From: Dyadobacter sp. 3J3
GTDB taxonomy: Bacteria; Bacteroidota; Bacteroidia; Cytophagales; Spirosomataceae
Direction of reading: 5' to 3'
DNA length: 64,000 bases
NCBI RefSeq assembly: GCF_009801115.1
Contig: NZ_VTOL01000008.1
Span: forward strand, 186,001-250,000
Of this stretch, positions 19,327-27,350 are shown one piece after another. The notes under the pieces are model-generated. The model made no database searches, was not told where the DNA came from, and saw only the letters and a program-made list of their open reading frames with translations. Each line of letters opens with the position of its first letter. The first letter of the stretch is position 1. The translations under genes and the position numbers were made by a program.

Positions 19327-19430
19327 GAGTATTTTTTGTTTTATAGTTTTTTAAAAGTTTTTAGCGATTAGCTGTTGGCGATTAGCTGGTTGATAGTCGA
19401 AACTACTCGCTAATACCTAAAAGCTAACAT
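19327..19430. repeat. Short leader with an 11-bp direct repeat
   Basis: The longest gap inside the operon (104 bases), between GlgX and the first STAS gene. It has an exact 11-bp repeat GCGATTAGCTG at 19364-19374 and 19378-19388, plus the related CGCTAATACC and AAGCTAAC downstream. It may hold an internal promoter or be a small degenerate repeat tract. No terminator hairpin was seen. Confidence 0.5.
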
Positions 19431-21551
19431 CTATTTACCAACAAGAATGATCGTCGACCTTCCGCCAACCAGGAATCTTCCTTGTTCGCTCAGGATTGGT
19501 TCTTTGCCGATTTCGAAAATATCCTCGCCCGACGGCATGCTTGTATTTACGGCCAGGTACCAGTTTCTTCCCGCCGATAATACCGGAAGTTCATAATAAA
19601 GAGCATCCCAATAGGTATTCATCGCGACATAAATCATGTCATCTTGGATCGTTCCGTTTTTGGCATGGGCACCGTCCAGCATAAACGCAAGGCATTTGCT
19701 GGAATCAGAATAATCTGGCTTCCAGGCTTGTGTTCCGTGGAAACTGATATCAGGAAATCCGCTGCCAACATAATCCCTGTGCTGGAAATGCGTCGCACTT
19801 CTCAGTACCGGATGCGCTCTTCTGAACCGCAGAATGTGGCGGGCAAAATTGTAGATATCGGCATTCTTTTTCAGTAATCCCCAGTCGGTCCAGTTCAGTT
19901 CGTTATCGTGACAATAGGTATTGTTGTTACCATATTTCGTGACGCCCATTTCATCTCCTGAAAGAATCATCGGAACGCCCTGACTAACCATCAGGATTGA
20001 AAGTGCATTTTTGATCTGACGATGACGAAGCTGATTAATGCCAGCATCTTCGGTTTCTCCTTCTACGCCGTGATTCCAGGAATCGTTATCATTTCCACCA
20101 TCATTATTGTTTTCACCGTTGGCGATGTTGTGTTTTTCATTGTAAGCGAAAAGATCATACAAGGTAAACCCATCATGACAAGCAATGAAGTTGATACTGG
20201 CTGTTGGTCCGCGGTAGTAATAAAGATCAGGAGAACCCTGAACGAGCTGGGCCATTTTGCCAACTAATCCATCATCACCTTTCAAAAACTTACGGATACC
20301 ATCACGGTATTTTCCATTCCATTCAGCCCAGCGACCATAAGCAGGAAATGATCCAACCTGATACAATCCTCCCGCATCCCAGGCCTCAGCAACCAGTTTG
20401 CATTTTGCCAGAATCGGGTCATGTGCCAGAGATTCCAAAAGTGGCGGATTGCTAAGCGGCGCACCGTTCTGGTCACGGCCAAGAATAGCCGCAAGATCAA
20501 AACGGAAACCGTCAATATGATAATCAGCAGCCCAGTAACGAAGGCAATCCAGTACCATATTCCGCACAACGGGGTTGTTACAATTCAACGTATTTCCTGT
20601 TCCGGAAAAGTTGAAATAATAACCTTCCGGCGTCAGCATGTAATATGTTTTGTTGTCAATTCCGCGGAAAGAAATCGTATGTCCACGGTGATCACCCTCG
20701 GCAGTATGGTTAAATACTACGTCCAGCATGACTTCTATACCATTTTTATGCAATTCCTTGATCAGCGTTTTCAACTCGTCAACCTGCATTCCAAACTTCC
20801 CGGTAGCCGCATATCCCGCTTTCGGCGAGAAGAAATTAACAGTACTATATCCCCAGAAATTGACAATCAAACCGCCGGTGACCGGATTTTCCTTACTGTT
20901 TTCCCACTCATCAAATTCATAGATCGGCATGAGTTCAACGCAGTTGATACCCAGTTCTTTCAGATAAGCGATTTTACTGCGAATGGCTGCAAACGTACCG
21001 GGATTTTTGACTTCCGCAGACGGGTGTTGTGTAAATCCCCTAACGTGCATTTCGTAGATCACAAGATCTTCAATCGGCGTTTCCAGCGGATGGTCATTTT
21101 CCCAGTCGAAATCTTCAAAAACAAGACGTGAACGGTAAGGATAAATGTCGTCCCAGTTTGGTTTTGCCAACCAGGTATCGCGTCCGCCGATGGCTTTCGC
21201 ATACGGATCGCTCAGGATAATACTTTTGTCAAAACGATGGCCTTTTTCAGGATTGAAAGGACCGTCCATTCGATAACCGTATTCCAGTCTTTCATAATCA
21301 AGATCAAAAACGATCATTGAATATACATTTCCTGTACGGAATTCCTCAGGAAAACGGATTTCAGCAAAGGGTGCAGATTCCCCTCTTTCAAATAAAACCA
21401 GCGTGCAATCAATCGCCTCACTGGAATAAATACTGAAATTGATACCATTTGGAACCATTGTCGCACCAAACGGAAGCACATGACCTCTTCTGAATTTAAT
21501 CCCTTCCTGTTCGTGGGTCGGATAATAATCTATGCGTATGTCTGTCGCCAT
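19431..21551 (-). CDS. glgX: Glycogen debranching enzyme GlgX (GH13, isoamylase type)
   Basis: A 706-residue enzyme that hydrolyses alpha-1,6 branches of glycogen or limit dextrin. An N-terminal CBM48-like domain (PFGATMVPNGINFSIYS) precedes the GH13 barrel. The four GH13 regions are visible: DVVFNHTAEGDH, DGFRFDLAAILGRD with the nucleophile Asp near 350, KLVAEAWDAGG with the acid/base Glu near 386, and FIACHDGFTLYDL with the transition-state Asp. Length fits the family. It is sandwiched between the two STAS genes (three bases from the second), so it is co-transcribed with partner-switching proteins. With the GT3 synthase at 1.5 kb it points to glycogen turnover as the process under control. 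Confidence 0.95.
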   Translation of the reverse strand: MATDIRIDYYPTHEQEGIKFRRGHVLPFGATMVPNGINFSIYSSEAIDCTLVLFERGESAPFAEIRFPEEFRTGNVYSMIVFDLDYERLEYGYRMDGPFNPEKGHRFDKSIILSDPYAKAIGGRDTWLAKPNWDDIYPYRSRLVFEDFDWENDHPLETPIEDLVIYEMHVRGFTQHPSAEVKNPGTFAAIRSKIAYLKELGINCVELMPIYEFDEWENSKENPVTGGLIVNFWGYSTVNFFSPKAGYAATGKFGMQVDELKTLIKELHKNGIEVMLDVVFNHTAEGDHRGHTISFRGIDNKTYYMLTPEGYYFNFSGTGNTLNCNNPVVRNMVLDCLRYWAADYHIDGFRFDLAAILGRDQNGAPLSNPPLLESLAHDPILAKCKLVAEAWDAGGLYQVGSFPAYGRWAEWNGKYRDGIRKFLKGDDGLVGKMAQLVQGSPDLYYYRGPTASINFIACHDGFTLYDLFAYNEKHNIANGENNNDGGNDNDSWNHGVEGETEDAGINQLRHRQIKNALSILMVSQGVPMILSGDEMGVTKYGNNNTYCHDNELNWTDWGLLKKNADIYNFARHILRFRRAHPVLRSATHFQHRDYVGSGFPDISFHGTQAWKPDYSDSSKCLAFMLDGAHAKNGTIQDDMIYVAMNTYWDALYYELPVLSAGRNWYLAVNTSMPSGEDIFEIGKEPILSEQGRFLVGGRSTIILVGK

Positions 21552-21554
21552 GGC

Positions 21555-21893
21555 CTAATCCTGTTTTAAAAAGGAAAGTGCTTCATCCTGTTTTTCAACG
21601 ATTTTGAAAAAGTTGATAAACCCCGTCATCGACATTACATCCTGAATTTCTTCCGAAACTCCTACCAAAACCACTTTTCCTTCTTTGGCTTTTACATTTC
21701 TGTAAAGCATCAAAAGTACCCGCAGCCCGGCGCTGGACATAAATTCAACTCCGGTCAGATCGATCGCGATGATGTTTGATTTTTCCGTTGCCAGTTTCGT
21801 ACTCCGTTCAAATTCGGGAGCCGTTTTACTATCAATGTTGCCTTCTACTTCGACAACAGCGATGTCGTCGAAGTCTTTAATTGTAACTTTCAT
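21555..21893 (-). CDS. STAS-domain anti-sigma factor antagonist, second copy
   Basis: A 112-residue single STAS domain with phospho-acceptor serines 53-54 in GVEFMSSAGLRVLL. It differs from the first copy (19006) enough to suggest different partners, and is nearer the SpoIIAA consensus with IDSKTAPEFE early on. Its gene follows the AGE-like epimerase gene by 27 bases and is followed three bases later by glgX. It probably competes for the same RsbW-like kinase or for one encoded elsewhere. Confidence 0.93.
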   Translation of the reverse strand: MKVTIKDFDDIAVVEVEGNIDSKTAPEFERSTKLATEKSNIIAIDLTGVEFMSSAGLRVLLMLYRNVKAKEGKVVLVGVSEEIQDVMSMTGFINFFKIVEKQDEALSFLKQD

Positions 21894-21920
21894 AGGAATT
21901 TCGTTAGTATGTTTTTACAA

Positions 21921-23744
21921 CTACTTGGCAGGACTGATCTGTACTTTCACACGAACAGCTTTGTCAGATTCCGGCAAGGTAACTGTCAGCGCCTGCGCAT
22001 CGAAATTTGTGTATGGAACATCGTCAATAAATACTTCGCTGATGTAGATACTTCCTTGTGGCAGAATATCCGGCGAAACGCGAAGGATATTATCTTTAAA
22101 CCCACCCGGATACGGTTTGAAGTAGAAATAAGTCGGCTCTTTTGTAATCAGCAAATTGATATAAACCGCTGATAAATAACACAATTCAGTACTGTGATAC
22201 GCACTCATCGAGTGACTTCCTTTGAAACGTTCCGTTCCTAAAAGGTAAGGCATACCGTTTGAGAATACGTTGAAATATACACCGCCATCGTCTGTATCAA
22301 GGAAAAACGCGTTGTAGAAAGCAGCAGATTCACGAGCGTATTTTTTGTAGTCTTCATCACCCAAAACACCGTACATGATCAGGTAAGCCAAAATCGCTTG
22401 TTCCTGCTGCCACCATGCTTTGCGGTCATGCCATACAAACTGGTGTTTTCCACCGGTTTTGGCTACACGTTCCACCACATCATACCATCCGCCACGTTGC
22501 TGATCCGAACCAGCTGATGGCATTAGTTCCGCGATTTTTTTCGCAAAAGCAAGGTATTCGTCTTTTGGTGTCAGAGACTGCTGACGGATTAGATTCCATG
22601 CAATTTTCAGGTTGTGCCCTACTACCGCACGATTTTGCTGCCATCCCCAGGTCTGGTCTTTACTCCAGTCTTCATGGAATTTTTCCTGAACGAATGGACT
22701 GTTTTCATAATCAGGGAAATATTTTGTGATCGTATCAAAGGTATATTCAAGGAAATCAGCATGTTTTTTCTCGCCTGTTGCCAAATACAAATTGATCAGA
22801 TAAGCCGGTGCGTGATCACCAACCGAGTTCCAGTTTTTACGGGCACGGTTATGAGCCAATGACTCTTCGTGTGCATCCATAGAAATCGGGTCAAGGTGAG
22901 AGAAATAACCTTCGCCGTCATGATCTTTGAAATATTTTTCAAAAAGATCAATTGTTTTATCAATATCAAAACGGATTTTAGGATCTCCCGTGATGCGGTA
23001 TGTCTGCGTTGGTCCTGCCAGTGCGTAGATCTGCTCGTACATAGGAAGCGAATCCAGATCATCACCAAATTCAGAAGTCAAAAGTTTTGTTTCCTTCTGG
23101 CCTTCCACTTTCAAGCCATGGTACCAATACACAAGATCGTCGTCCTGGTCAAAGAAGCGCATGTGGTCACGAAGGTATTCCGTTCCCAGTTCTGCACCTT
23201 CCAGAAATTCTTCTTTTCCTGTCAACAAATAAGCCGAAGCAAATCCGTAAACCATACGGGAAATTGTGTCTGTTTCCTGAAGATAATCTCCTTTTTTAGC
23301 ACCACCCAGATGCAGCATCGTGCGGTAGTTCTTGTAATTAATTTCGTCTTGTGGATAGTTAAACTGCCATTTCAAATAACTCGTAGCGATAGAACTAATT
23401 TGCTCAATCCACCAGTTTTGTTCTTCATGACGATAAGCGGACGGCTCATTTCCCGGAAACACAAGCTGCTGCGCTTCAAAAGTTGCTGAATCCTGACCTG
23501 CATTTGGATAAAACGTACCGTAAGCAAAAACGTACTGTCCGCTGGTAGATAAGAAAGTATCGATTTCGCCCGGGTTCTGCCATCCTTCTGTAAGGTTACG
23601 CGTTCCGCGTGCATATGTCGAAGGAATCAGGTTTACCTTGAATTTCCTCTGGTCCGAAGTTTCTAAAAGAAACCAGCGTTCCTGTGGATTGAAGCCATAC
23701 ACATAGCCCGCGATGGTGTCTGAAAAGGTGAAGTCTATATTCAT
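21921..23744 (-). CDS. AGE-family (N-acylglucosamine 2-epimerase-like) sugar epimerase/isomerase
   Basis: A 607-residue protein built around an (alpha/alpha)6 barrel. GHNLKIAWN (His near 378) and KAWWQQEQAI (near 445) are the two C-terminal signature blocks of AGE/cellobiose 2-epimerase enzymes, the Glu and His being catalytic or sugar-binding in the family. The first about 120 residues and last about 70 look like beta-rich extensions (for example RVSPDILPQGSIYISEVFID), making it some 200 residues longer than ordinary AGE proteins. It lacks a signal peptide, so it acts inside the cell. It is the first gene of the partner-switching operon. A role in isomerising a glucose or oligosaccharide released from glycogen is an inference. 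Confidence 0.78.
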   Translation of the reverse strand: MNIDFTFSDTIAGYVYGFNPQERWFLLETSDQRKFKVNLIPSTYARGTRNLTEGWQNPGEIDTFLSTSGQYVFAYGTFYPNAGQDSATFEAQQLVFPGNEPSAYRHEEQNWWIEQISSIATSYLKWQFNYPQDEINYKNYRTMLHLGGAKKGDYLQETDTISRMVYGFASAYLLTGKEEFLEGAELGTEYLRDHMRFFDQDDDLVYWYHGLKVEGQKETKLLTSEFGDDLDSLPMYEQIYALAGPTQTYRITGDPKIRFDIDKTIDLFEKYFKDHDGEGYFSHLDPISMDAHEESLAHNRARKNWNSVGDHAPAYLINLYLATGEKKHADFLEYTFDTITKYFPDYENSPFVQEKFHEDWSKDQTWGWQQNRAVVGHNLKIAWNLIRQQSLTPKDEYLAFAKKIAELMPSAGSDQQRGGWYDVVERVAKTGGKHQFVWHDRKAWWQQEQAILAYLIMYGVLGDEDYKKYARESAAFYNAFFLDTDDGGVYFNVFSNGMPYLLGTERFKGSHSMSAYHSTELCYLSAVYINLLITKEPTYFYFKPYPGGFKDNILRVSPDILPQGSIYISEVFIDDVPYTNFDAQALTVTLPESDKAVRVKVQISPAK

Positions 23745-23808
23745 TTGAGTAGATAAAAAGGGTTATTGATTTAAATTTTCAGATGAGAATAATTCAATTC
23801 TATGTGGG

Positions 23809-24231
23809 TCAGAGAAGATCTTCCTGATCTTTATAACCTTGCGTAATTTCTATGATATTGCCTTCGGGATCTTTCAGCCAAACCGTTTTCCAACCGGGAA
23901 TCACATCATCAAAATGAAGCGGCCCAAGTGTCACTACAGCGTCTGATCCCATTTCTTCCAGTTTTGCTTCCACATCTTCCACGCTGAAAGCAAAATGACG
24001 AAGACCTGGATAATGCGGACCGTCGGCTTCTGCCATAGGGCATGGACGGGTTTCTTCGGGAGGAAAAACTTCGAAGTAAAATCCATGATCGTTTTTAAGA
24101 AAAACAAGCTCGGCATCGTCTCCCAGACTGATCACCCTGGCTCTTCTAAAACCGAAATGTTTTGCGTAAAAAGCTTCGAATTTTGCGAGATTTTTTACCG
24201 TCACCGCCAAATGAAAAAAGGATGCTTCCAT
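23809..24231 (-). CDS. VOC-family (glyoxalase/bleomycin resistance fold) protein
   Basis: About 140 residues with the paired beta-alpha-beta-beta-beta modules of the VOC superfamily: FFHLAVTVKNLAKFEAFY at the start and GLRHFAFSVEDVEAKLEEMG at mid-protein, ending with WLKDPEGNIIEI. The ATG at 24231 is preferred to one at 24267, because the family begins at EASFFHLAV and this start lies four bases after the stop of the preceding gene instead of overlapping it. His near the first strand, the Glu in FYFEVFPP, His near 83 and the Glu in NIIEI could bind a metal. It is probably the last gene of the oxidative cluster. Confidence 0.85.
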   Translation of the reverse strand: MEASFFHLAVTVKNLAKFEAFYAKHFGFRRARVISLGDDAELVFLKNDHGFYFEVFPPEETRPCPMAEADGPHYPGLRHFAFSVEDVEAKLEEMGSDAVVTLGPLHFDDVIPGWKTVWLKDPEGNIIEITQGYKDQEDLL

Positions 24232-24235
24232 GGTT

Positions 24236-24814
24236 TCAGTATTTAGTCGATTCTGATAAAATCTCAATTATTTTCTTGGCAAATAAATGTGCGTGTCCTC
24301 CCGAACGACCCGTTACCAGATCTCCGTCCACCACCACATCTTCATTGGTATAAATTGCTCCATATGCTTTTGCATCACCGATCAGGTTGTTGTGACAAAC
24401 CAGCTTTTTGCCTCTTACCAGTTCCGTTGCAGGCGCTGTCAGCCACAAACCGTGACAAATTATTCCTTTCAGGATGGTTTCTTCTGCAAAAGCACGTTTA
24501 AGAAATTCGGTTGCCGGCGGAATTTTTTCTACGTCTTCGGTATAGCGAAGTCGGTCTGAAACCATACCGGAAGGAACGATGATCGCGCTGTAACTGCGCA
24601 ATTCTTCATCGCTCATATTTTCAAAGGATTCGTAACAATCCATCGGCACTTTGTACTCGTGACCGGTGAAGGTTATTTTGTCATTTCCCCAAAGCCGGGA
24701 CAGAAAATGGATCTCGGCGCCTTCTTCCGGAAAGCGGTATTTGTAATAGAAAATTTCGTTTTCGAAGTAATCGGCTTCAAAGAGAATTCCGATTTTTTTT
24801 CCGGCAAGTTTCAT
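24236..24814 (-). CDS. DJ-1/PfpI-family protein, first copy
   Basis: A 192-residue protein of the class I glutamine amidotransferase-like fold. The nucleophile elbow is KGIICHGLWLTAP with Cys 120 and His 121. FEADYFENEIFYYKYRFPEEG carries the acidic residue that usually lies near the Cys. Relatives include intracellular protease PfpI, glyoxalase III and general stress proteins, so the reaction is uncertain. It is encoded 26 bases after the NTF2-like gene at 24841. Confidence 0.88.
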   Translation of the reverse strand: MKLAGKKIGILFEADYFENEIFYYKYRFPEEGAEIHFLSRLWGNDKITFTGHEYKVPMDCYESFENMSDEELRSYSAIIVPSGMVSDRLRYTEDVEKIPPATEFLKRAFAEETILKGIICHGLWLTAPATELVRGKKLVCHNNLIGDAKAYGAIYTNEDVVVDGDLVTGRSGGHAHLFAKKIIEILSESTKY

Positions 24815-24840
24815 GTCTTGTATGTTGAGGAGTGATAGAA

Positions 24841-25233
24841 TTAGGCTAGAGTCCCGTCCGGGTGCTGCACCATGCCGGCAAAGTGAATAGCGATTTTTCC
24901 GTCTTTTAAAACCCAGCTATCTGCAAAACGCATTTCACTTTTGGCTCCGCCAGCCGTCATCGTAATCTGTTCTGTGATCATAAGCGTTTCCGGATTTTCT
25001 GTTTCAGCCCAAAAAACGATATCCGTTTCAAGACCGTCGATGCCCAAAATTCCCTGCATATGTTCTTTCACCTGCTCTCTTCCCTGATAAATTACCGGAG
25101 ATTTCGAGAAGCTACTGATCAGCGTGGCGTCGTCTGTATATTGGTCCAAAAGCGCTTCGATATTCTTGTCAAGAATATGCTGGATATGCTCTTTGTACAT
25201 TTTCCCCAATTTGGTATCCGGTACGTTTTTCAT
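24841..25233 (-). CDS. NTF2/SnoaL-like protein
   Basis: A 130-residue single cone-shaped alpha+beta domain. MYKEHIQHILDKNIEALLDQ followed by YTDDATLISSF is the usual start of SnoaL-like/NTF2-like proteins, with VIYQGREQVKEHMQGIL forming the third helix. The family includes small-molecule isomerases, cyclases and many proteins with no known reaction. It is the first of five such genes in 7 kb. It lies 98 bases after the next NTF2-like gene, a gap in which I see no hairpin. Confidence 0.85.
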   Translation of the reverse strand: MKNVPDTKLGKMYKEHIQHILDKNIEALLDQYTDDATLISSFSKSPVIYQGREQVKEHMQGILGIDGLETDIVFWAETENPETLMITEQITMTAGGAKSEMRFADSWVLKDGKIAIHFAGMVQHPDGTLA

Positions 25234-25331
25234 CGTTTCAATATTTTAAAAAAGTGGTTATTTCAGGATGAACATGGACCTGCCTTTTGTTGACAGATCC
25301 TGCTCTAACGTTGAGTAATGCGATGTTCTAA

Positions 25332-25754
25332 TTACAGTGTTGCCGAACCTTCATGGTATTCCAGGCCGTCAACGATATATTTTGTGATGATCGCTTTGCC
25401 GTCCAGTCCCTTCACTTCCCAGGTTTGAAACGCATCACATTTGATTCTTTTGCTATAAGCTTCCGGCGCATTCCATACGCTGGCTTCCCATTGCACCACC
25501 ACTTTTACAGTCGCAGTATTTCCGGTAATGACAGGTTCAACAACTTTTACCGTATGAACTTCGTCAAAGAAAATACGGATCACCCGTTGAAACCAGCCTT
25601 CAAATCCGGCATATCCATACACCGTAGCTTCCGGAAAAACCATTTCCAATTCTTTGTCGGCCAGGTGTGGTAAAACCTCAACCATTGGTACGTGCACGTC
25701 CAGTTTTTTATACCATTCGGTAGCTAATTCCTTTATCGATTCCTCAGTAAGCAT
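25332..25754 (-). CDS. NTF2-like protein
   Basis: A 140-residue protein with the NTF2-like layout: helices in SIKELATEWYKKLDVHVPMV, then MVFPEATVYGYAGFEGWFQRVI, and a curved sheet (HTVKVVEPVITGNTATVKV, then VVVQWEASVW). It is distinct from the SnoaL-type ester-cyclase-like copies nearby. It lies 33 bases after the GMC oxidoreductase gene and may act on the product of that enzyme; this is inferred only from order. Confidence 0.8.
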   Translation of the reverse strand: MLTEESIKELATEWYKKLDVHVPMVEVLPHLADKELEMVFPEATVYGYAGFEGWFQRVIRIFFDEVHTVKVVEPVITGNTATVKVVVQWEASVWNAPEAYSKRIKCDAFQTWEVKGLDGKAIITKYIVDGLEYHEGSATL

Positions 25755-25787
25755 TGCTTCTAAATTTTATGTTTGAATACTAGATTT

Positions 25788-27320
25788 CTAATCATTTAAA
25801 TGATCTTCGAGGATCATATCCGCCGCTTTGGCACCGATAACGAAACTGGAAGCGACCGTATTTCCGCTGGTTACCGTTGGCATAACAGAAGCATCCGCTA
25901 CGCGCAAACCATTCACTCCGTGCACTTTAAGCCTAGGATCAACCACTGCCAGTGGATCTTTTCCAATGCGGCAAGTTCCGGCAGGATGCCATAAGGTGGA
26001 GCTTTGTGACCGGATATAATCCGTAATATCAGCTTCTCCCGGAGCTACTTCTCCTCCACTCAGTTCCTGGAATGCAGTAGTTGCAGCCAGATTCCGAACA
26101 AGTTCTACTGCGTTTTTCAACACTTCAACATCAGCCTCTTTTTCAAGATAATGTGGATTGATAACAGCCGGTTCCAGCGGATCTTTTGATGACAAAGTCA
26201 CTTCACCCCTACTTTCCGGCTGCACCAGAATGGGAAGAAAAATACAGATCGGCCCGCCAAAATCCGGTAATAACGGAGCCAACGGTCCTGGCAAACTTGG
26301 TGTAAAATTCAGCTGTAAATCCACCAGGCCACCGTCATTTTTTGTATTAACAAAAAGTACATTTCCTGTCAAAAGTGTCGTTTGCGGCATTTCAATTTTG
26401 GAACGAAAAATCATAGGAAGCTGCAAATGATCCTGAAGGTTTTTCCCAACGCCAGGCAGATCCGTTTCCACTTTAATATCCAAAGCTTCCAGTTCAGCAG
26501 CTGGCCCGATTCCTGATAATAAAAGTAATTTTGGTGAAGCCAACGCGCCAGCAGAAATGATAACTTCTTTCTTTGCAAAAGCCTGGCTCACCGCACCATT
26601 ACTTATAAATTCAATCCCGGTTGCTGTCTTATTTTCGATGATTATTTTGGTAGTCTGGCAGCCTGTCAATACCATTAAATTTTCACGGGAAATGATGGGA
26701 TCAAGAAAAGCAGAGGCTCCACTATCACGCTTATCATTTCCTGTAATATGGAATTGTAGCAATCCAGCACCATTTTCCTGACGGGAACCGTTGTAATCCC
26801 AGTTTGGCCCGTCGTAACCAAGTTCCATCGCCCCTTTCAAAAAATGTTCAGAGCGCATTACGTCATCCGGACAATCTCGAATTGATAATTCTCCGCCGGT
26901 CCCATGTAATTCCGAAGCCCCGTTTTCAAAATTTTCCAGTTTGATAAAGTAGGGCAAAAGATCCTCATAACTCCAGCCATCTGCACCTTGTGCTTTCCAA
27001 GCTTCGAAGTTTCCCGGATTTCCACGCACATACATCATGGCATTGATCGAAGAACTTCCACCCAACACTTTTCCCTGGTTAATCACAATCGAACGATCGG
27101 CTAATCCAGGCTGATTTGTCGTTTTCAGTGCCCAATCCAGATCAGAAAACCATAGACTTACAAAGCCGCCGGGGTCTTTGATGGCCAGATTTTGATCCGC
27201 GCCACCAGCTTCGACAAGCAAAACTTTGATGGCCGAATCAGCGCTCAGACGATTTGCCAGAACACTTCCTGCGGCACCTGCGCCCACGATAATGTAATCG
27301 TACTTCGAATCAGAATCCAT
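25788..27320 (-). CDS. GMC-family FAD-dependent alcohol oxidoreductase (choline dehydrogenase-like)
   Basis: A 510-residue flavoprotein. The FAD-binding motif DYIIVGAGAAGSVLANRLS is at residues 8-26. GGSSSINAMMYVRGN and GALASPKLLLLSGIGP are the two GMC signatures. LWHPAGTCRIG carries the catalytic His, and the C-terminal GNTVASSF supplies the Asn of the His-Asn pair. There is no Tat or other export signal, unlike the periplasmic Bacteroidota GMC enzymes, so it acts in the cytoplasm. Family members oxidise alcohols or sugars to aldehydes or lactones. It is followed by NTF2-like genes and preceded, 30 bases away, by the ThDP enzyme gene, suggesting one pathway. Confidence 0.92.
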   Translation of the reverse strand: MDSDSKYDYIIVGAGAAGSVLANRLSADSAIKVLLVEAGGADQNLAIKDPGGFVSLWFSDLDWALKTTNQPGLADRSIVINQGKVLGGSSSINAMMYVRGNPGNFEAWKAQGADGWSYEDLLPYFIKLENFENGASELHGTGGELSIRDCPDDVMRSEHFLKGAMELGYDGPNWDYNGSRQENGAGLLQFHITGNDKRDSGASAFLDPIISRENLMVLTGCQTTKIIIENKTATGIEFISNGAVSQAFAKKEVIISAGALASPKLLLLSGIGPAAELEALDIKVETDLPGVGKNLQDHLQLPMIFRSKIEMPQTTLLTGNVLFVNTKNDGGLVDLQLNFTPSLPGPLAPLLPDFGGPICIFLPILVQPESRGEVTLSSKDPLEPAVINPHYLEKEADVEVLKNAVELVRNLAATTAFQELSGGEVAPGEADITDYIRSQSSTLWHPAGTCRIGKDPLAVVDPRLKVHGVNGLRVADASVMPTVTSGNTVASSFVIGAKAADMILEDHLND

Positions 27321-27350
27321 AACTTTATGTAGAGGAGGGATTTAAGATTT

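Noticed and set aside
20421-21131. 236-codon plus-strand frame opposite glgX
   Set aside because: It lies wholly inside the intact glgX gene on the other strand, whose GH13 motifs are complete, so it is a shadow.
22869-23489. 206-codon plus-strand frame opposite the AGE-like gene
   Set aside because: Fully within an intact, recognised gene on the opposite strand; no domain signature.
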